This document shows positions 15,968 to 26,515 of a stretch of 64,000 nucleotides of DNA, piece by piece; the first letter of the stretch is position 1, and every line of letters starts with the position of its first letter. The position numbers and the translations under genes were made by a program. Under the pieces are notes generated by a model. It saw only the letters and a list, made by a program, of their open reading frames with translations. It was not told the DNA's origin and did not search any database. The stretch comes from Methanobacterium sp. (GTDB taxonomy: Archaea; Methanobacteriota; Methanobacteria; Methanobacteriales; Methanobacteriaceae), in contig JAVSLW010000001.1 of NCBI GenBank assembly GCA_039666455.1, forward strand, positions 1-64,000, given 5' to 3'.

Positions 15968-17592
15968 AATTCACTCTTAAAGGAGAAATTACTTTCAGTA
16001 AAGATGCCAGTAAGGCAGAAAAAGATATTAAAAAGTTTATAGGTGAAGCAAATAAGGAAATATTTCTAAAGGGAGTTCCAGAAGACCAGAAGCAGGATGC
16101 ATCAAAAATAGTTGACTGGAATTTAAAAGGAGACATCCTTGAAATTGAAATAAAATCAGGGAGACGTGGAAGAGCCCACGATGCGATTTTAAGAATAAAA
16201 AAACCACTTACTCAGCTTTTAGGTAAAAAATACCGCCTGGGTGTGCGGAAAATAAGCGCCATAAAATATGAAATCATAATACCCCTCAAAAAAGCGCCTG
16301 AAGTAGATGAAGCCACAGGAATAATTAAGGTAGGAGAAATAGATTTAGGGGCTACAGTTGTTGATAAAATAATGGATATGCCTTATGTTTTAGATTCTTC
16401 CATTGTGGAAAATAAACTAATAATAAAATTTGAAGAGTTAGATGAATCAGAACTTAGAAAACATGTTGTTGATAGGGTTTTAAAAGTTATAAAAGAATCA
16501 ATGTCAGAACCAGGGGAAGAGCCAACTCTTGAAGAAGTTACTCAACCATCAGACATCCTTACAAGGCAGGTTACCAAGATAGAACCAGGTACTGTAATAT
16601 ACAGTAGCCAGAAACAGAAATTTTTCTTTGAAGGTGACCCCACAGAAGAAGCAGCAAAACTTGGATGGGTTAAAAAATTCTCTGGAAGAGGGCAGTGGTT
16701 TTATGCACCTCCACTTGTAGCACTGCAGCGTGCAATAGAAGAAATAGTGTTAGAAAAGCTTGTTTACAGTATGGATTTTGAAGAATGTCTTTTCCCAAAA
16801 CTCATCCCCATTCCGTTAATGGACAGGATGAAATACCTGGAAGGGCTTCCTGAAGGGATGTATTACTGCTCTGCACCACGAAGGGACCCTGAAATATTTA
16901 ATAAATTCCGTGATGAGCTTGTAATTAAACGTGAAGTCCCAATTGACCTTTTAAAGGAAGGTTTAAAGGACCCTTCCTATGTACTGGCGCCAGCACAGTG
17001 CGAACCGTTTTATGAATTTTTAAGTCACCAGGTGGTTGATGAAAAAGACCTTCCCATAAAATTCTTTGATAGAAGTGGTTGGACATACCGTTGGGAAGCT
17101 GGAGGAGCAAAAGGACTGGACAGGGTCCATGAATTCCAGCGAATAGAACTTGTATGGCTTGGAACACCAAAACAGACTGAAAAATTAAGAGATCAGACCA
17201 TTGATATCTCCCATAAAATTGCTGATTGGCTGGAACTTGAATGGTATACTGAAGTTGGTGATGACCCTTTTTATCTTGAAGGTAGAAAAGTTGAAGATAG
17301 AGGAATTGAGTTTCCAGACATTCCTAAAAAGGAAATGAGACTTGTAGTACCTGGAGAAAAGAAAGGTGTTGCTATAGTTTCTGCAAATATTCATGGAACC
17401 CATTTTGTAGAGGGTTTTTCTGTAAAAGAGACTCATAACCACAGAATATGGACAGGATGCACCGGTGTTGGTATAACCCGTTTGGTTTTTGGATTCCTTG
17501 CACAGAAGGGTTTTAACCAGGATAACTGGCCAGAAGATGTTAAAGAAAGATTTAAGAGTGTTAAAGTGCCAAAATTACTTACATGGCCTTAA
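15964..17592 (+). CDS. serS: Seryl-tRNA synthetase, methanogen type
   Basis: 542 residues, the length of the rare type-2 SerRS found only in methanogens, which has an unusual N-terminal tRNA-binding domain and a zinc ion that recognises serine. The N-terminal ~165 residues show no coiled-coil arm, unlike bacterial SerRS. Visible class II motifs are VHEFQRIELVW (motif 2 region) and TGCTGVGITRLVFGF (motif 3), the latter including the Cys expected to be a zinc ligand. YYCSAPRRDPE probably supplies another Cys ligand. Coupled to pcc1 by an ATGA overlap. Confidence 0.95.
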   Translation: MKFTLKGEITFSKDASKAEKDIKKFIGEANKEIFLKGVPEDQKQDASKIVDWNLKGDILEIEIKSGRRGRAHDAILRIKKPLTQLLGKKYRLGVRKISAIKYEIIIPLKKAPEVDEATGIIKVGEIDLGATVVDKIMDMPYVLDSSIVENKLIIKFEELDESELRKHVVDRVLKVIKESMSEPGEEPTLEEVTQPSDILTRQVTKIEPGTVIYSSQKQKFFFEGDPTEEAAKLGWVKKFSGRGQWFYAPPLVALQRAIEEIVLEKLVYSMDFEECLFPKLIPIPLMDRMKYLEGLPEGMYYCSAPRRDPEIFNKFRDELVIKREVPIDLLKEGLKDPSYVLAPAQCEPFYEFLSHQVVDEKDLPIKFFDRSGWTYRWEAGGAKGLDRVHEFQRIELVWLGTPKQTEKLRDQTIDISHKIADWLELEWYTEVGDDPFYLEGRKVEDRGIEFPDIPKKEMRLVVPGEKKGVAIVSANIHGTHFVEGFSVKETHNHRIWTGCTGVGITRLVFGFLAQKGFNQDNWPEDVKERFKSVKVPKLLTWP

Positions 17593-17771
17593 ATTCCTAT
17601 TTTTAATTTAATTATTCCCTGCAGCTTTTTTTGTTTCTTTCTCCTCATTATATCCTGGTCAAAGATCTGATCGATATTTGAAAAAATTTTAAACCATACA
17701 GCCCAGAGGATAGTAAATGTTATCATTTTAATCCTAATCCTTATATTACAATTAATACATATCTAATAGTC

Positions 17772-18806
17772 ATGGAAATAGAAAATATAGAAAAAGCCAT
17801 TGAAATTCTACAGAAATCAGAAGAATTTGCTGAATTTATTCCAGAAGTAAGGAGTAATATTGTAATGGCAAGAGAACACGCAGTGGATGTAACAGATGTA
17901 GCAGGGATTCCTGGAAGAATTACAACTGTTCACGGCAAAGCAAAAGCATTTATGAAGCCTGAATTTGGGGCATCATCACACATGGCCCGTCTGGTTTTAA
18001 GCATAATGAAACACGACCCTTCAAAGAGAAGCGCCATGAATCTCATCTATAACAGTAAAATAATAGAAATCTGCAGAAAATTAGGTCTTAAAATCTCATT
18101 TTATGATAGAAAAGACGAACCAGAAACTGTTCAGGAAGTTGAAGGAGGTACCATCCCCTGGGGGGTCGAAACTGCTATTAAAAAACTTGGAAATGTTCCA
18201 GATGTTATATATCACAGAGGGGCCTGGGGAAAGGAACCTTCCATTTCATTAATTGGTGAAACCGCTGTTGATGTTGCAAAAATGACGGTGTGTATTGCAA
18301 AACTTTATAACAGTATGGAAGGATATAACGTAATATTTACGCCGCCCTCTAAAAAAGTAAGTTATTCAAGACCTGAAGTGTCATGTGTATTCTGTGAAAT
18401 GGCGAAAGGTGGTGGAGACGTTTCAAGAAATGTTCTGCACAATGATGGAAATACAATGGTGATATTAAATATTTCTCCCTTTAATAGGGGGCATATTTTA
18501 GCTGTTCCAGTAAAACATTACACTGTTTTTGAAGATATAGATACAGAAACTCTTAATAACTTATTTAAAACTGTTCAAAAAGCTACAAAGCTCATAAAAG
18601 AAGTTATAAAACCTGATGGGATAAATATAGGGATAAATCTTGGAGAAGTTGCAGGACAGCGCATATCTCATATCCATGTACACCTTGTACCCAGATTTAA
18701 GTTTGAATCCGGATTTATGGGAACGACAGCAAATACTCGAATTATTAGAGAAAATTTAGATAAAACTAAATCTAAATACATGGATAAAATTGAAATTCTA
18801 AATTAA
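17772..18806 (+). CDS. Fusion of a ThiN-like domain and a HIT-family domain
   Basis: 344 residues. Residues about 1-190 resemble ThiN, the archaeal thiamine-phosphate synthase domain, with VAGIPGRI, PEFGASSHMARLVL, MNLIYNS, EGGTIPWG and RGAWGKEPSI. From about 200 a HIT domain starts with a CVFC pair at 204-207 and ends with the histidine triad HIHVHLVP near 299-306. HIT enzymes cleave nucleotide phosphoramidates and dinucleoside phosphates. ThiN is normally fused to ThiD or to a DNA-binding domain, so this pairing is unusual. There is no Shine-Dalgarno before the ATG, and a TATA-like CTTATATTA stands about 20 nt upstream, which hints at a leaderless mRNA. Confidence 0.75.
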   Translation: MEIENIEKAIEILQKSEEFAEFIPEVRSNIVMAREHAVDVTDVAGIPGRITTVHGKAKAFMKPEFGASSHMARLVLSIMKHDPSKRSAMNLIYNSKIIEICRKLGLKISFYDRKDEPETVQEVEGGTIPWGVETAIKKLGNVPDVIYHRGAWGKEPSISLIGETAVDVAKMTVCIAKLYNSMEGYNVIFTPPSKKVSYSRPEVSCVFCEMAKGGGDVSRNVLHNDGNTMVILNISPFNRGHILAVPVKHYTVFEDIDTETLNNLFKTVQKATKLIKEVIKPDGINIGINLGEVAGQRISHIHVHLVPRFKFESGFMGTTANTRIIRENLDKTKSKYMDKIEILN

Positions 18807-18837
18807 AAACGCTCACCTAAAATTTTGGGGGAAAATA

Positions 18838-19863
<1,026 letters not shown>

Positions 19864-19889
19864 TTACCTTTCAAACTCTATTTTAAAGA

Positions 19890-20429
19890 CTATTCAAGTT
19901 TTAAATGATGTCTTTTCTTCTCTTCTTTAGGTATAGTAACTGTTAAAACACCATCAGCGAATTTAGCACTGGCTTCTTCAATTTTAATCTGTTCTGGTAA
20001 ACTAACGGCTCTTTTAGCTTCACCGTATTTTCTCTCTTTTTTGATGAAATTTTCGTCTTCAACTACGGATTCTTCTTCAAATTTGGCCATTACTTCCAGG
20101 GAATCTTCAGTTAAATCAACAACAATGTCTTCTTTTTTAACACCAGGAAGATCTGTTTTCACTATTATATCATTATCGGTTTCTATAACATCCATTGCAG
20201 GTTTGGCTGTTGGTACTCCGTATTCTGACATTGCTTTTTCAAATTCTCTCTGTTTTTCACGAAAAGTGCTTATCATATCTTCAAATATTTTTTGAGCGGT
20301 GGTTCTACCTTTTTCTAATCTCTTTTCCACGCTTGAAGCTTCTGTTTCAATTGGAACTTCTTTTGCTTCCTTTTCTCCACCTTTTTCCATCTCTAATTCT
20401 TTTTTTGTCTTAATTTCTTTTTTCTCCAT
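19890..20429 (-). CDS. Small heat-shock protein, Hsp20 / alpha-crystallin family
   Basis: 179 residues. The first ~70 are highly charged and Glu/Lys-rich, followed by an alpha-crystallin domain from about 75 (ETDNDIIVKTDLPGVKKEDI) to about 170, containing the AKFADGVLTVTIPK strand that marks the family. It acts as an ATP-independent holdase. Its ATG lies inside the 3' end of the upstream nog1 gene, overlapping by 20 nt, which predicts translational coupling. AGGAATTTA precedes the ATG. The charged N-terminus is longer than in typical archaeal Hsp20. Confidence 0.92.
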   Translation of the reverse strand: MEKKEIKTKKELEMEKGGEKEAKEVPIETEASSVEKRLEKGRTTAQKIFEDMISTFREKQREFEKAMSEYGVPTAKPAMDVIETDNDIIVKTDLPGVKKEDIVVDLTEDSLEVMAKFEEESVVEDENFIKKERKYGEAKRAVSLPEQIKIEEASAKFADGVLTVTIPKEEKKRHHLKLE

Positions 20430-21405
20430 TATTAAATTCCTCCAGTTTCCTGATTATTAATTCTACACCAGAACCTTTTGAAGCTGAAATCATTACAGGT
20501 TCACCCAGTTTACTACTATATTTTTTTAAATACTTATTATTTTCTACCAAATCCATTTTGTTAAAAACACTGATTATAGGAGTATCAAAAATATGTTCTA
20601 TTTCTTCTAAAAGGCGCATTTGAGCGTCAAGTGGGTAACCAGATGTTTCTGATGCATCAAAAATGTATAAAATTATGTCTGCAAGGTGTTCAAGCGCAAC
20701 CATTGCACGAAGTTCGATGTTATTCATATCTCTTACAGGCCTATCCAGAAGTCCAGGTGTATCGATTATCTGGTATTTTTTCCATTTTTTCTCAAAATGA
20801 CCTATCTGGATTCCATGGGTTGTGAAGGGATAGTCTGCTACTTTAGGTTCTGCAGGTGTAATTTGCCTGAGGAGTGTGGATTTTCCAACGTTTGGAAATC
20901 CTGCAATAACTATTGTAAACGCTTCAAAATCAATTGTGGGCATATTTCTAAGCTTTCCTTTTACAAAATCTAAAAAGTTAAGTTCGTCCTCTATCTGGTG
21001 CATTACAGATGATATTCTACCGAATGCTGCTTTCCTGATATTGGCTGCATTTTCTGGTCTTGAACGCCTCAATTTAAAAACAAATTCGTTCTCCAATTTT
21101 GTCATTAATCCTGCTGCCCAATTTAAAGCTCCAAGAGACTTTTTAAGTTGATCTACACCCACCATAACATCAATATAGTCTTGATAAAACATGTGCATGC
21201 GTTCAACCTGCGGTGTTTTGTCAAGCAAGTTATTTAGAGTATCTCGTGCAACCTGGAAAGCTGTTTTTATCCTGGCCTCTTCTGTTTTTTTCGCCTTTTG
21301 ATAGCGAGGAATTTTTGAAGTTCTCACTTTATTTGCTGCCTTTTTTGCCCTGCTGAAGCTTTTATCCAGTATTTCATCAGGAGTTGGTACTGTTGGTATA
21401 AACAT
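20410..21405 (-). CDS. NOG1-family GTPase (ribosome assembly)
   Basis: 331 residues of the archaeal Nog1 type. The N-terminal helical bundle (about 1-160) precedes the G domain, with G1 GFPNVGKSTLL near 168-178, an effector stretch DYPFTTHG, G3 DTPGLLD and G4 NKMD. Nog1 takes part in late large-subunit assembly; archaeal versions lack the long eukaryotic C-terminus, as here. AGGCGAT precedes the ATG. The 3' end overlaps the hsp20 start by 20 nt. Confidence 0.92.
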   Translation of the reverse strand: MFIPTVPTPDEILDKSFSRAKKAANKVRTSKIPRYQKAKKTEEARIKTAFQVARDTLNNLLDKTPQVERMHMFYQDYIDVMVGVDQLKKSLGALNWAAGLMTKLENEFVFKLRRSRPENAANIRKAAFGRISSVMHQIEDELNFLDFVKGKLRNMPTIDFEAFTIVIAGFPNVGKSTLLRQITPAEPKVADYPFTTHGIQIGHFEKKWKKYQIIDTPGLLDRPVRDMNNIELRAMVALEHLADIILYIFDASETSGYPLDAQMRLLEEIEHIFDTPIISVFNKMDLVENNKYLKKYSSKLGEPVMISASKGSGVELIIRKLEEFNNGEKRN

Positions 21406-21613
21406 TTAAATCGCCTGTCCTTTATAGTATTACTAATGAAGTAAATCATGAAAATACAATAAAATCAAATTTATTTGCCTTTTTGACGTGAATCATCTTT
21501 AAGACATGAATATTATTTCATTACATACTATTGTATTAATTAAAAGAAGTATTTATCCATTTTTGAAATTTTAATCTATTAAAAATTTAGAAATTTTGGC
21601 TTTGTAGAAATCA

Positions 21614-21624
21614 TTTTATATAAC
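21614..21624 (+). promoter_or_regulatory. TATA box for the marker-16 gene
   Basis: TTTTATATAAC about 50 nt before the TTG start, placing the transcript start near 21645 with a leader of about 20 nt that contains the GGGGGAA Shine-Dalgarno. Confidence 0.5.
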
Positions 21625-21664
21625 GGTAGTTATAACTTTAAAAGACAATAATTGGGGGAATTAT

Positions 21665-22924
21665 TTGAATATTCGCTCTATTGAAGAGATAAATCGAAAA
21701 ATCAAAAGAGGGGAGGCAACGGTACTTACTGCAGAAGAAGTCAGCGGCCTTGTTAAGAATGGAAAGGAGCTAAAAGCAGAGGATATAGATATTATAACCA
21801 CAGGAACATGTGGAATAATGTCTGGAACAGCTGCAATATTCCATGTAAAAGCAGACGAACCAGGATCATTTAAAAAAGCTAAAAGTGTACTCCTGAATGG
21901 TGTACCAGGGTTTCCAGGTCCATGTCCAAATGAATGGCTTGGTTCAGTTGATTTAATCGTTTATGGAACATCCCGCAGCGTTTATGACGAAGATTACGGT
22001 GGTGGGTTCTTATTTAAAGATATTGTATCTGGAAAGGATATAGAAATTGAAGTTGAATCCACACATGGGGAAAAAATAAAATCAACAGTCAATATAGATG
22101 ATTTTGGTACGGCAAGAATGATTGGAACCCGCTTAGCATTTAAAAATTATACAGCATTTGTAAATCCTACTGGTGAATCTGTTGCATCGATATTTCATGC
22201 AATAGAAATGGAAGGGCCTTACAGAGGACTTTCATTTTCAGGGTGCGGCGAATTAAATCCATTACAAAATGATCCGGTGATGAATACTATAAAAACCGGA
22301 ACTAAAGTGCTCATGTGTGGTTCAGAGGGAATAATAATTGGAAATGGTACAAGAAGCACTCCAGAAAAGCCGAATTTAATGATTTCAGCAGATATGTATG
22401 ATATGGATCCTCATTTCCTCGGGGGGTTTAAAACTGCTGCTGGACCAGAAGTTTTTAACAGTGTGGCTGCTGCAATCCCTGTTTTGAATGATAAGATACT
22501 TAAAGATACATATGTCATAAATAAGGATATTCCACTTCCTATTGCCGATATCAGGGGAAGACATATGCCTTTAGGAACTACAAATTATGCTGAAGTCTGG
22601 GAAAATGTGGATGAAAGACCAGTATACATTCCAGAAAATTGTATGGACTGTAAAGTATGTATAGTGCGTGAAAGATGCCCAACTGGAGCTTTTGGCGATA
22701 ATTTCAATACAAATAGGTGTTTTGGCTGTGGAATGTGTGCTTATTCCTGTCCTTACGGTGCATTCCAAATGAAACGTGGAAAAATCCAGTTTAAGGCCGA
22801 TGATAAGCTTATGGATGTACCTGTAATATGCAGACAGTCTGATATTAAAAGGGCACGAGAATTAGCCATTGAGCTTAAAAATAGGATTCTTAAGGGAGAA
22901 TTTTCAATTTCAAAATGCTATTAG
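21665..22924 (+). CDS. Methanogenesis marker 16 metalloprotein (DUF39 with ferredoxin domain)
   Basis: 419 residues. Residues 1-~300 are a DUF39 domain, the fold used for homocysteine synthesis from aspartate semialdehyde and sulfide in methanogens (TGTCGIMSGTAAIF near the start, SGCGELNPLQNDP in the middle). The last ~100 residues hold two Cys-rich ferredoxin motifs, CMDCKVCIVRERCP and CFGCGMCAYSCP, for two [4Fe-4S] clusters. This combination is the marker-16 type found in almost all methanogens. The precise reaction of this paralogue is less clear than for the CBS-domain version. The start is TTG with GGGGGAA before it. Confidence 0.87.
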   Translation: MNIRSIEEINRKIKRGEATVLTAEEVSGLVKNGKELKAEDIDIITTGTCGIMSGTAAIFHVKADEPGSFKKAKSVLLNGVPGFPGPCPNEWLGSVDLIVYGTSRSVYDEDYGGGFLFKDIVSGKDIEIEVESTHGEKIKSTVNIDDFGTARMIGTRLAFKNYTAFVNPTGESVASIFHAIEMEGPYRGLSFSGCGELNPLQNDPVMNTIKTGTKVLMCGSEGIIIGNGTRSTPEKPNLMISADMYDMDPHFLGGFKTAAGPEVFNSVAAAIPVLNDKILKDTYVINKDIPLPIADIRGRHMPLGTTNYAEVWENVDERPVYIPENCMDCKVCIVRERCPTGAFGDNFNTNRCFGCGMCAYSCPYGAFQMKRGKIQFKADDKLMDVPVICRQSDIKRARELAIELKNRILKGEFSISKCY

Positions 22925-22970
22925 TAAATAAAATAAACTTTTAATAGAGAACACAGTTTATATGTGTTTT

Positions 22971-23501
22971 TTATTTTTCTAAGATATTTAAAATCTCTTT
23001 ATGTAATAAATCTCTATTTTCAAGAGTAACTTCAAATTCAAGCAGATCGTCCCTGATTTTTATCCCTGAGATAAATGGATGTGTTGATTTTCTATGTATT
23101 ACGGCTAAAACAGGTTTTTCATCATCAAATGCTTTTTCAACTGCTTTCTGGAATTCTTTGCTGTGTAATTCCATAGGTGCTATTTCATCTACCATTACAT
23201 AATCAGATCTTTTTAAGGCGTTTTCAATGGCGGGAACCCCTATTTCATTTAAATCTTTTAGATTAACCTTATATTTGCCAACTTTAGGTCCTTTACATTT
23301 AATATGAGATAATATTCCCTTTCTTTTGTTTGCAAGATCGATAATACTAAATCCAACTCTAATTCCCCCTTCTTTAATTTCTGGACAGATAATTCCACCT
23401 ATATGGTATCCCTCTTCTTCAAGGGAATTCTTGATCCTTTTAAGGACAGTGGTTTTACCCACGCCTGGCCTTCCAGTTATTAAAATATTCAAATCAATCA
23501 C
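22971..23501 (-). CDS. THEP1-family nucleoside-triphosphatase
   Basis: 176 residues with a Walker A GRPGVGKTT at 9-17 and a Walker B-like YVMVDEIAPMEL around 105-116. It matches the archaeal THEP1 group, which hydrolyses NTPs with a broad base preference and whose cellular role is unknown. The start is a GTG at 23501; a TTG at 23492 is also possible. The stop of the upstream zinc-ribbon gene lies 9 nt away, so the two are likely co-transcribed. Confidence 0.87.
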   Translation of the reverse strand: MIDLNILITGRPGVGKTTVLKRIKNSLEEEGYHIGGIICPEIKEGGIRVGFSIIDLANKRKGILSHIKCKGPKVGKYKVNLKDLNEIGVPAIENALKRSDYVMVDEIAPMELHSKEFQKAVEKAFDDEKPVLAVIHRKSTHPFISGIKIRDDLLEFEVTLENRDLLHKEILNILEK

Positions 23502-23510
23502 AATAAGTGT

Positions 23511-23990
23511 TTAAACATTAAATCCTGGTATTTGAGGAATAGATTGCGAACCAAACATCAATAGTCCTGCAATAAATCCAAGAATTAATGCTATAAATAA
23601 TAAAAGGACTATATTTCCTATTCCTGACCCTGATTTTTCCTTATAATCCTCTTCATAATAATCTTGTTGATGATATTCAGATTCTTCATATTCCTCTTCA
23701 TCATAATACTTAGAATAATCAGGGCTCTCTGGGTTTGAATATTTCATATATCTTTGTTTTATAGGCTTTTCAACTGTCTGGGAGTTATCAAAACTAAATG
23801 ATCTTGAATCATTATTATACCTCTTTGCAGGCTTGCTGAAATTAGAATTATCAGAGTAAATTGACTTTAAATCTTCGTAATACTTATTTTTCACTGTTTT
23901 TGGAATTAAAAGTTCCATTCCACAGTTAGGGCAGTATTTCTCCCCCTCATCAATGTTTACCCCGCAATTATCGCAGATCATATCAATCAT
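23511..23990 (-). CDS. Zinc-ribbon protein with a C-terminal membrane anchor
   Basis: 159 residues. The N-terminus has CxxC pairs, CDNCG and CPNCG (residues 5-8 and 19-22), of a zinc ribbon. A long polar, Tyr/Glu/Ser-rich middle (about 40-120) looks disordered, and one hydrophobic segment (about 125-148) ends the protein. This layout is common in archaeal membrane proteins of unknown function; the ribbon should face the cytoplasm. A second ATG three codons in (23981) could be the true start. It lies 9 nt before the THEP1 gene. Confidence 0.7.
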   Translation of the reverse strand: MIDMICDNCGVNIDEGEKYCPNCGMELLIPKTVKNKYYEDLKSIYSDNSNFSKPAKRYNNDSRSFSFDNSQTVEKPIKQRYMKYSNPESPDYSKYYDEEEYEESEYHQQDYYEEDYKEKSGSGIGNIVLLLFIALILGFIAGLLMFGSQSIPQIPGFNV

Positions 23991-24100
23991 TTTTGGTTAA
24001 GAAATTTATTGTCCCTGTCTTTTTAATAGAATCCTGATATTTTTATTACTAACTAAATGTGTTTATTGAAATTTGGAGGAAATGAAAGATTTCATGTTTT

Positions 24101-25135
24101 TTATATTAAATTTATTAAACCTATACTTTTTGCATAATTTATGGTTTCCTCTATTTCTCCACGACCGGGATAACGCATTATTTCAGGAAATTCATTTGCC
24201 CTGTAAACTGGCCGGTATTGCCCCATAATGTTTACAACAGTTTCATTTCCTAAATTTTCAGATATCCATTTTAAAATAGGTTTGGAACAGCATTCAACAT
24301 GGTTAGGTAACACCAGATGTCTTATAATCATATCTCCTGCTTTTTTTGCCATCAAATGATTTCTTGTTATGATATCCCAATAATTAGGCACTCTTGAAAG
24401 TCTCTGTGCACAATTTGAAGGCCCATATTTAAAATCACTTAGATAAAGGTCAACAAAGCTGTCTAAAAGTTTCATGGCATCTTCACTCATGTAAAAATTG
24501 CTGTTCCAGATAACAGGAATATTTTCACGGGTTAATCGCATTGTTTTTAAAATATAAAGTAGATTGGGGGTTGGATCTCCACCTACAAAGTTCACGTTCC
24601 TTGAACCTTCCATTCTCCGTCTATCAATAATTTTTGCCAGATTTTCTTCACTTATTTCTATTCCAGACCCTGGAAATTGACTTATGTCAAAGTTTTGACA
24701 GTAAACACATCTAAAATTGCAGCCTGTAAAAAATATGGTGTGACTGGGTACAAGTGGGGCTTCTTCACCAATATGCAGGAATTCAGAGGCAATTTTAGAA
24801 TTTAAAACTCCACAAAAGCCAGTATCTGTATTTCTATTTACATAACATCTTCTTTCACAAAAATAACAGTTTTCAAAAATATTTTCTGCAATTTTAATTT
24901 TTAAATCAAGGTAAGAAAAATCAGGCTTTTTAAGGTCATTAAAAGCAAATTTAGAGTACTTATCGTTAAAATCTACCCTTAAAGATTCATGTTCTTCCCA
25001 AAGAGAATTGATATAGTTTTTGCACGCTTCAATCCCCATGGCAGCATTTGACCTTGAAGGTCTTTTATTCAGCATGATCTCAAAGTAAGTGGAAAGTTCT
25101 TCTTTTATTGTGCTATTTTCAGTAATTCTTCGCAT
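24101..25135 (-). CDS. Radical SAM protein of the PflA-like family
   Basis: 344 residues. The radical SAM motif C139-x3-C143-x2-C146 (GCNFRCVYC) binds the [4Fe-4S] cluster, followed by VGGDPTPN near 190. An extra N-terminal cysteine group, C90, C93, C97 and C108, suggests a second metal site, as in the COG1313 (PflX) branch of PFL-activase-like proteins. The substrate is unknown. It lies six bases after the stop of the PmbA/TldE gene in the same direction, so co-expression is likely. Confidence 0.82.
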   Translation of the reverse strand: MRRITENSTIKEELSTYFEIMLNKRPSRSNAAMGIEACKNYINSLWEEHESLRVDFNDKYSKFAFNDLKKPDFSYLDLKIKIAENIFENCYFCERRCYVNRNTDTGFCGVLNSKIASEFLHIGEEAPLVPSHTIFFTGCNFRCVYCQNFDISQFPGSGIEISEENLAKIIDRRRMEGSRNVNFVGGDPTPNLLYILKTMRLTRENIPVIWNSNFYMSEDAMKLLDSFVDLYLSDFKYGPSNCAQRLSRVPNYWDIITRNHLMAKKAGDMIIRHLVLPNHVECCSKPILKWISENLGNETVVNIMGQYRPVYRANEFPEIMRYPGRGEIEETINYAKSIGLINLI

Positions 25136-25141
25136 GTGAAT

Positions 25142-26443
25142 TTATCCAATAACTCTTAAAGAAGATGCTAAAATTCTTGGAATAACGAAAGGTCCTATTT
25201 GACGGGTTTTTCCTGAAATTCCAGACGCTGTTTTCATGACGTTAAATATATTTCCAGATAGCATTGCTTTTTTAACAGGCTCACTTATTTCCCCATTTTC
25301 TATTTTAAAGGCGTTATTTACTTCAACTGAAAAATCACCTGAAATTGGGTTGGCTGTATGTGCCCCTAAAACATCTGTAACAATCATTCCCTCATTAATA
25401 TCTGAAATATCTATCATATCACTGAACTGGATTATAACGTTGCTTAAACCAACTGCAGGCATATCTGCAAATGAAGCACGCATCCCGTTACCGGTACTTT
25501 CTGCATTTCCCTTTTTAGCGGTGTATATATCATAAATAAAATTTTTAAGCACTCCATTTTCAATAATAGTGGTTTTTTGTGAGGGAGCACCTTCACCGTC
25601 GCCTCTTGAAGCGTTTAAACCACCTTCATATGTTCCATCATCGTAAATACTTAGTGCACTTGAAACTACTTTGTTACCAGTTTCATTTGCATAAATAGAC
25701 CTTCCTCTCTGGACGTTATCGGCGTTTACAGCGTTTACAAATGTCCCCAGAAGTCCTGCTCCAGCTCTTTGATCCAGTACAACATCGATGTCCTTTGTTT
25801 CAACTGCTTTTCCGTTTAAGGATTTTTTGGCAATGTCACTGGCATTAAATGCAATCCATTCCGGGTTAATATCGAAGGATCTTGACGAATCTCCTTCATA
25901 AGCTGTGGATATTACTCCATTTGATTCTGCATTAACAGCTATGAATCCTGAAAATGAAGATGATTTTTCTTTACAGTTTACTCCCTTTGAATTTAAGATA
26001 AGACTTTCATAGCATCCTGCAGAAAATCCTCCAGAAGTAGGTTCGCATTTTTCATCCTCCACCATGTTTATCATTGTTTTTGCAAATTCAATGGAGTCTT
26101 CAATAGCCATGGATTCAATTTTTTTATCATAAAGTCCTTTAACTGGGCTGTATCTGGTTTCCTCTGCAAAATCGAAGTAATTATCTGCAATATTAGATTT
26201 TGCATTAAAAATTGCATTTTCTATCATCTCTTTAATTTTATCAATATTTGTGGTGTATGAAAATCCCATTTTAGTGTCTAAAATTACTCTTATTCCTATT
26301 CCACATGTAAAATCTTCTTTTGCAAATTTTACTTCATTATTTTGAACATCAACACCTATACTTTTTTCCTTTTCTACATAAACTTCGACATGATCAGAAT
26401 TTTTTAAAGCAAAGTTCAATGCATCTTCTGCAAGATCTATCAA
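25142..26443 (-). CDS. TldE/PmbA-family protein
   Basis: About 433 residues of the TldD/PmbA family. It lacks the HExxxH zinc motif of TldD, so it is the non-catalytic TldE (PmbA) partner, which with TldD degrades small peptides and matures modified peptides. Recognisable blocks are IGVDVQNNEVKFAKED near the N-terminus, VVLDQRAGAGLLG and an SGDFSVEV stretch near the C-terminus. I chose the TTG at 26443 because GGAGG stands 7 nt upstream and homologues begin with a similar LAEDAL stretch. An ATG at 26515, adjacent to the upstream stop, has no such site. TldD is not in the window. Confidence 0.85.
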   Translation of the reverse strand: MIDLAEDALNFALKNSDHVEVYVEKEKSIGVDVQNNEVKFAKEDFTCGIGIRVILDTKMGFSYTTNIDKIKEMIENAIFNAKSNIADNYFDFAEETRYSPVKGLYDKKIESMAIEDSIEFAKTMINMVEDEKCEPTSGGFSAGCYESLILNSKGVNCKEKSSSFSGFIAVNAESNGVISTAYEGDSSRSFDINPEWIAFNASDIAKKSLNGKAVETKDIDVVLDQRAGAGLLGTFVNAVNADNVQRGRSIYANETGNKVVSSALSIYDDGTYEGGLNASRGDGEGAPSQKTTIIENGVLKNFIYDIYTAKKGNAESTGNGMRASFADMPAVGLSNVIIQFSDMIDISDINEGMIVTDVLGAHTANPISGDFSVEVNNAFKIENGEISEPVKKAMLSGNIFNVMKTASGISGKTRQIGPFVIPRILASSLRVIG

Positions 26444-26515
26444 ATTTAAAGCCTCCAAATTTTTTAACAAAAATTTGGGGTTCCAAAATTCATTCTGAAT
26501 TTTGATAACCTCCAT

